A stretch of 64,000 nucleotides of DNA from NCBI GenBank assembly GCA_016169945.1, contig JADLSH010000184.1, forward strand, positions 3,348,001 to 3,412,000. The letters run 5' to 3'. Both the position numbers and the translations under genes were made by a program. This document shows positions 58,254 through 64,000 of this stretch, piece after piece. Origin of the DNA: Trachythela sp. YZ-2020. Its lineage: Eukaryota > Cnidaria > Anthozoa > Malacalcyonacea > Clavulariidae. Below the pieces are notes generated by a model, which saw nothing but the letters and a program-made list of their open reading frames with translations, was not told the origin of the DNA and made no database searches. How positions within the stretch are numbered: position 1 is the stretch's first letter; the number at the start of each line of letters is the position of its first letter.

Positions 58254-58446
58254 TATTGACCTCAAAAGTTCTTACGCGTACATGTATTCCACATTGCATT
58301 GCGTATACCTATACCTAATGTTGAATTAGTTAGCACTTTAAGGTCAGACGTCATTCTCGCGTCCCGCGCGTGGAATATTCGTGGTCTCGAAATCATCTTA
58401 AAGCACTAGTAGGAAACTTACGCATGTGGGACGGCAACGTTGCAAC

Positions 58447-58767
58447 CAGGGACGCCAGAGGGGAAGCACGGGGAGGGGGCAAGCGCCCCTCCTGTCCTTT
58501 CCTAAGGGGGGCAAAAAAGTGCATGCCCTTTTAATATAAATACGACATAAATTAGACGATCAGTTCATAATGGGAAAGCCAAATTTCTAGTGTTTTCGTT
58601 CTGTACCCTTTAGACCTATGTCTGTACATAGAAATAGCAATTAAATGAGTTGAAATTTGAAAATTATCAAAATCCCATCAAAAGGGCGTGGCAGCGACTG
58701 CCCTTACGAATGCCCTTACGTTCGCATTGCCACCCCCCCCCCCTACCCCGCTCTACCGGCGTCCCTG
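58447..58767. mobile_element. 321-bp hAT-like MITE
   Basis: Ends CAGGGACGCC and GGCGTCCCTG, with ACC/GGT extending the symmetry. Internally GC-rich with poly-C. CAGGG ends suit hAT-type elements, but I do not see a clean 8-bp target duplication. Confidence 0.65.
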
Positions 58768-59161
58768 GTACTCAGCAAATTGGTGTCTTTTCTTCCTCAA
58801 ATTGTATTAAATTCATTTTAATCTCGTGAACTAAAGTTGGTTTCCACTTCGACTGTAATGAAATAGAAATATGTAACACGATGACATATATTTCAATAGA
58901 ATAAAAGCGGAAAGAGACGATAATTTGAAGGAAAAACTAACTACAAGTAACTAAAATATTTTAGTCACTAAATTTGAGTATAAAGTTTAATGAAAAATGT
59001 GAGATGAAAGAGTAAATATTGTGATGCTGGGTATATCTGATCGTGCACTTTAACCTGTAGTTACTCCTAGTTTACAAAATATTTGGTTACATATAAGTAC
59101 TATACTTATACATAATAGTACATGTGCGGCCTTAAAGTGTGGAAATAGTTGTAACTTTCGT
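58768..59161. other. 3' flank of CTHRC D
   Basis: AT-rich, no feature recognised. Confidence 0.4.
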
Positions 59162-62100
59162 CTACTGTTGAGGAGGTGGTACTTCTTCAATCGCAATACG
59201 AGACACCGATTGCCAACCAGTATGACCATTTCCGAGACTATAGCCATTACACTTGCCTATCCAAAATCCCACGCGTACATGACCTTTAGGAACCTGGTTA
59301 CAGAAGCCTTCGATATGGCGGTGACGATGTGGGTTTACATCGGTGGAAGGAACGTAAACAACTCCGTCAATTGTCGCTGGTTTTGTACATTCTGCACCAT
59401 CAAATGTGAAATACCATCGATTGCAAACATTAGTGCCATGGGTACGTAGGCTTCCAGCGTAGAACACACGCAGTGAGGTGTTGTCGTATTTTTTGTTGAA
59501 AATACAATTCTATATGCAGAAAAATATCTAGTAGATGTAATATCAGCCGGATTTATCGCAGAACTTGTCCACACGTATACGAATTCGCGCACACAAGTAG
59601 GGTGTATGAATCGTTTCCGACGTCCTCATGAATACGTCGAAACGAGGTAAAACGCTAAATTGCTTATTAAGCATGTGTTAATGAATACTACATAATACCA
59701 CGGTGTAATCATTGAAATAGACAGTGTAATTATCGCAATAATCAACTAATATATAGCAGAAGACTTGTAATGTAAAAATCCCAATTTCCACCTTTCAGGC
59801 ATTTAGCCGTTAAGCAACTAATTGTATGTGGGTAGACTACTTTTTCGATTTTACGCAATTTCCATGCGTCCACAGAAACACCCTAACGTTGTGATTTAAA
59901 AAGTTCTAGTTGCAACACTGGAGACCGTTTTCAAAATTGTGCATATTAGGTGTGAACACGTGTGAACAGAAGGCGTATACGCAAAAAACGTTGCGTCTTC
60001 AAACGAATCCGTATAAGTGTGGTGTCCAAGAGTGCATTGAGGTAAGTACTTTCCCCGCACCAGGACGGACATGATAAGCTTAGCACGCACCTGCAGTGCT
60101 TATAATAATCTGTCATATGAATTATGGCTTTTTTGCATGTAATAGTTGTGTTGGCGTATGCTTCTAGCATCAAATTTAAAATTTGCACCCACACCACTTT
60201 AAGGCAGCTTTAAGTCGAATCTCAAACTGCAATTGTGTAATAACTAATGGAGGAGACAAGCCAGTGTGGGACATCCAATTTCTCGATTCAACGAGTCACT
60301 CAATTGCGCTGCCCAACAGTAATTTGTGTGACTTATATACAACAGTAGATTTGTTCCCGTGTATCTCTACGTAATTAATATGACCTCACGTATAAATCTT
60401 GGCCGGTGCTATTTTTTTTGAATATTTAAAATATTCAAATTAATGCACAAGAGTGTTTTAAGCCAGCTAAATTAAAAGGTGATGAAGGGTGGCGAGGCAA
60501 CCTGCGCGGATTTAAAAACCTATAGATCTTGTCCATTTGGTAGGGCATTTGACGTTTACTAGAATACTGGGACCTATATTAAATATATGACAATCCATAC
60601 ATTACTTATATTATATTACATGGACATGATATTTCAAAACGTAAATTTACGCCCTCAATTCCCCTACGCCGGCCTTAAATTGACATAATTATAAGTGCGT
60701 TACATTCATATACCTGTATCAAGCCAGTGTCTTTGCTATCCTCCCGTTTCCAAACACATTGTTTCCAATATGGCTTCAACAGATCTACATTTCTTCTCCC
60801 TCCAGGCTTTCCGGGCTCTCCTTTTGGGCCAGCGAGACCACGTGACCCAGGTATGCCATTTCTTCCGGAATTTCCTGGAACACCAGGTATACCTGGGATA
60901 CCTGGCGAACCACAGGCCCCGTGAACAGACTATGGAGAATAAAAAGGGAATTGTTTTTAGATTGTCATGTAAAACTAATTTAAAACGAGCGCAAATTAAG
61001 TTTATCTAACGAAACTGATATTTCGTTGCTTTTTGCTGTATCTTCAAATCAGTTCAAAAAACTTGGAATGCGAATATTCATATTATTATTTTAAATTGAC
61101 TGTCAAAAGGCAATATTAATTGATATTGAAAGGACTTTAAATTACTATGTTTAAATTTAATCTATTTTAAACTTTTTTGTTAATGCCTTGTTATTATTGG
61201 TTAATTTATTTCACGTAACATTCCGCTCTAGAACCGCCGAACAGGAAAACGTTCTAACTGCGCATGCGTGTCGCGGCAAGCACACGTTATCACCAGCTTG
61301 GACGACGACGCCCGTACGTTAAGTTTTGACGTTGTGGGAAAAGGTGTTCAATACGGCGAAGAAAAACATGACATAATTATATGCATTTTATTCAATAGTT
61401 TAGATAATACTATAGAATAACAAACGAAGTGGCTGAAAAGGAAATGCTCTAGAAAAACTGAAATGGATCAGTTAATGCAGAAAAATACTTTGTTTGAAAA
61501 GGCTGACAATGCAGAAGTCTACCCAGGCATAAGAGTTTTATAGTATGTACCCACAAGTATTGAAATAATTTAGAAAGCTATAAGCCTAGGGTTCTGCAGT
61601 ACTTGCATGCATAAATAGTTAAGATATTTATAGTTAGTTATCATGCATCAAGAGTTAAGCCAGTTTTGTACATTTTGAAAGTACTTGCGTTCTTAACTAG
61701 CAGATAAATTTCAAATCTCGATCTATACCTGTCACGTTTTAGGAAGAGTTACTATTTTTAGACTTTTGTAATTTTGTATTCTTTTGTATTTTAACCCCAA
61801 CCCTAATCCTAACCCTAATCCCAACCCTAATCTTAATCCTAACCCTAATCCTAACCCTAATTCCAACCCTAATCCTAACCCTAACCCTAACCATAAAAGT
61901 CTAAAAATAGTAACTGTTCCTAAATCGTGACTCATATGTATGTCTTGATCAAGTTTAACATCTAAATCCCCATGATACAAGAGCAATGCCAAATGCACAG
62001 CTTGAATTGACTCTTACACAAAGCGTCATGTACAATAGCCTATTTAATTAGAGGTTGTGTGTAAAAATCAATTGCAAAGCAAAAGTATATCAAACGTACG

Positions 62101-62430
62101 ATAATTACTGTTTTTCATTGTGGGAAAATGTTTCTAAGCTGAATCCCTAAGCATGTAATGAGTTGGAAGCAAGTACATGTATATGAGATGTTGGAAGCAA
62201 GTACTAAATAGGGCGTGGCGTTCTGCTAAATTCAGATATCGTCTCTTAATATTTTCTATTGCAGTTGGCAATATCGTTGCCTTTTGGAAAATAATAAGAA
62301 AATAAACTATAATAACCATGAAAGGCCGAATTCTTACCGTGCCTTTGCCTTTGGATTTACTTTCACCTCTGACTGATGTAATGTCAACCAAAAAGACACA
62401 GAACAAGAAAATCACAAATTTGCAATCCAT
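59162..62430 (-). CDS. CTHRC1-like secreted protein, copy D (diverged)
   Basis: Three phase-0 exons: 62338-62430 (MDCKFVIFLFCVFLVDITSV, then GESKSKGKGT; donor GTAAGA), 60714-60929 (acceptor CTCCATAG, donor GTATAT) and 59162-59509 (acceptor CATATAG). The product is 218 aa. Exon 2 has an uninterrupted Gly-X-Y run from GSPGIPGIPG through GSRGLAGPKGEPGKPGG, then WKQCVWKREDSKDTGLIQ. Exon 3 has the same length as in A-C and reads NCIFNKKYDNTSLRVFYAGS, CNRWYFTFDGAECTKP, HVRVGFWIGKC and WQSVSRIAIEEVPPPQQ. Introns are longer than in A-C and lack the large minisatellite in intron 2. Probably closest to the ancestral gene. Confidence 0.92.
61731..61932. repeat. Telomere-like repeat enclosed by inverted repeats (intron 1 of D)
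   Basis: Arms of about 38 bp (GTTACTATTTTTAGACTTTT and its complement) enclose about 100 bp of CCTAACCCTAAT-type repeats at 61793-61894. It looks like a foldback element with a minisatellite core. Confidence 0.85.
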
Positions 62431-64000
62431 CTCAAACAGTGTGACCGAATGCTTCTCAATTCCTGCAATTGTAACAAGAAAACCGCAAATTAAATTCCCG
62501 CTTTGAAAAGAAAGCTATAGCAATACTAAAGTCTCAAAAGCAGCGAAGAGTTAAAAACCCACCTCGATCTTAAAAAGAAATAAGATATAGGTTTTTTGGT
62601 CCACCAAATTTCTTGTTAAACTTCAACCGCTCACTGTCAAACATTGGACTCATCTGACTGACAAACTTGCAAAACCCGGTATATAACTGCTTCTGTATTG
62701 ATAAGACAAATGATTAAAACAATGCCTTATTTCAATGTAACATACGTCGTTTCAGCGCCGACCTGATCTCTCACAGTGTGCTATAGTCTATAGATAAAAA
62801 CATTCCAAAATATAAATGCTTAACATAATTACATATTTAGCAGCTTGTAATTACAGCTAACTATAAGTTCTTTGTGTGTTTGCATGGCGTTAAATATAAT
62901 TTGGAAGCGTTTGTTTCTGTACAACACAGTGCACGTTTATGTATTATTGCAACACTTGTATCCAGTAAATCCGACAGCCCCGATTTTCATCGGCGCCTAT
63001 AATAGCACTGATGAAATTTTGCAATAATACGTAGAACCAAAGTAAATTGAATTATTCTGCTGGGCAATACCTTCTAGCTCTATTTTTAAATAACAGGAAG
63101 TTCTAGAATATGTACCTCGTTTCAGCTCCGACCTGACCTCTTACTGTGTGCAATAGATAAGGATTCTGTATATATCTTTGATACAAGTATCTTTGAACAT
63201 AATTTATGTAACATGATGTAAAAAGTATTTTAACAAATTGTCAAACAACTTAAAGCCCAATACCTTATGCACTCAATGCATGATATACATGCCCGGCACT
63301 GTTGCATGTGGTGCACGTGATCTCACTGTCCTTGTTCAAAAAAAGCCATGCAAAATACTAACTATATCAACAACATGGATTAATATCTAACTGCAATATG
63401 TAATCGATCTATTTTAAAGCAAGAAAATTATTGACTTTAAATTCTGAGGAAAGTTTAACTAAAGAGTAAGAAAAATAAAAACGGAGCGAATAAATTATTT
63501 TACGGTCCACTATTGTCTAGTTAATTTTTGTTGTGAATACTCTTTTTCATTGATTTAGAAATATAAATGCCTTGCTCTCCTAAATATTTTTTCTATTAAA
63601 ACAGTTGGCATAACTGTGTCAAAACTGTACAAATCCGTCGACGACGTTTGCCAGCTAGGAGGTTAGTAGCTAGTTCGTTATAACGTGACAAAGCCCTCAA
63701 AACGTTGGAGTATATTATCTTTAATACACTGAGTCATTCTCAGGTATAGGTACAACGCACAATTTGAAAAACACTGTTAGGCCTACAGTAGCTATAAGTA
63801 GCACACTTTGTAAGCACAAATCGCAAAGATCCTGCTTGCTTCTGCCCTGAATGTTGGATAGTGTTATTCAACGGAATGCGAGTATATATGTCACGATGTT
63901 ATAATTCACATGCAGGATAAGTGTTTTAGGTATAGTTGTATATATATTACGTCAATTCTATATACTTTACACTCAATTTATAGATCAGACAAAGCTTTTG
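62431..64000. promoter_or_regulatory. 5' flank of CTHRC D with a duplicated segment
   Basis: A segment of about 50 bp occurs twice: 62743-62790 and 63112-63155 (CGTTTCAGC-CCGACCTGA followed by TGTG-AATAG). Repetition upstream of the start could mean duplicated regulatory sequence. No TATA box or transcription start can be assigned. The remainder to 64000 is AT-rich and unassigned. Confidence 0.35.

Noticed and set aside
61732..61998. Gly/Leu-repeat protein on the minus strand
   Set aside because: It is a translation of the telomere-like repeat in an intron.

Overview
The window looks like eukaryotic, AT-rich animal genomic DNA. It has spliced genes with short introns, many LINE, Penelope-like and DIRS-like relics, MITE-like hairpins, microsatellites and a tRNA-like SINE family. 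A HEPN/NB-ARC receptor gene beside an expanded family of CTHRC1-like collagen genes suggests a cnidarian, probably an anthozoan. This assignment is inference; no species marker is visible.

Layout. 1-2865: 5' part of an NLR-type gene (HEPN-like domain, one intron, NB-ARC), minus strand, running off the left edge. 3.3-5.5 kb: SINE-like copies and a plus-strand LINE relic split by a 1.26-kb inverted-repeat transposon. 5.7-10.8 kb: a nearly full-length but dead CR1/L2/Jockey-type LINE plus the 3' end of another. 10.9-18.3 kb: a short tandem duplication. One copy received a 557-bp pogo-like MITE and a 5.19-kb TTAA-flanked element whose ends are arrays of 17-bp GGAGT-N7-ACTCC palindromes; the other copy keeps the empty sites. 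20.4-21.7 kb: a broken Penelope-like element. 22.4-25.5 kb: a decayed DIRS-like element with a gag-like gene that appears spliced.

26.6-62.5 kb: a minus-strand cluster of CTHRC1-like genes. A degenerate exon lies at 26.7 kb. Three nearly identical three-exon genes (A, B, C) sit in a tandem array of about 7.5-kb units from 32.3 to 51.75 kb, and a more diverged gene D lies at 59.2-62.4 kb. A second duplicated block of about 4.5 kb (27.4-32.3 and 53.5-57.9 kb) flanks the array. It holds candidate exons of an unknown secreted protein (called X here; broken in the first copy, open in the second), a plus-strand 104-codon ORF open in both copies, TATGAC microsatellites and tRNA-like SINEs. The order psi-CTHRC - X1 - CTHRC A/B/C - X2 - CTHRC D suggests an older duplication of an X+CTHRC unit followed by recent amplification of the CTHRC part.

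The predicted CTHRC1-like proteins are small and secreted: signal peptide, short Gly-X-Y stretch, and the conserved Cys-rich C-terminal domain. Vertebrate CTHRC1 is linked to Wnt/planar polarity and matrix biology; the role here is not known. Most remaining DNA is repeat debris or sequence in which I recognise nothing. All coordinates, splice sites and frames were read by eye; no search was run.
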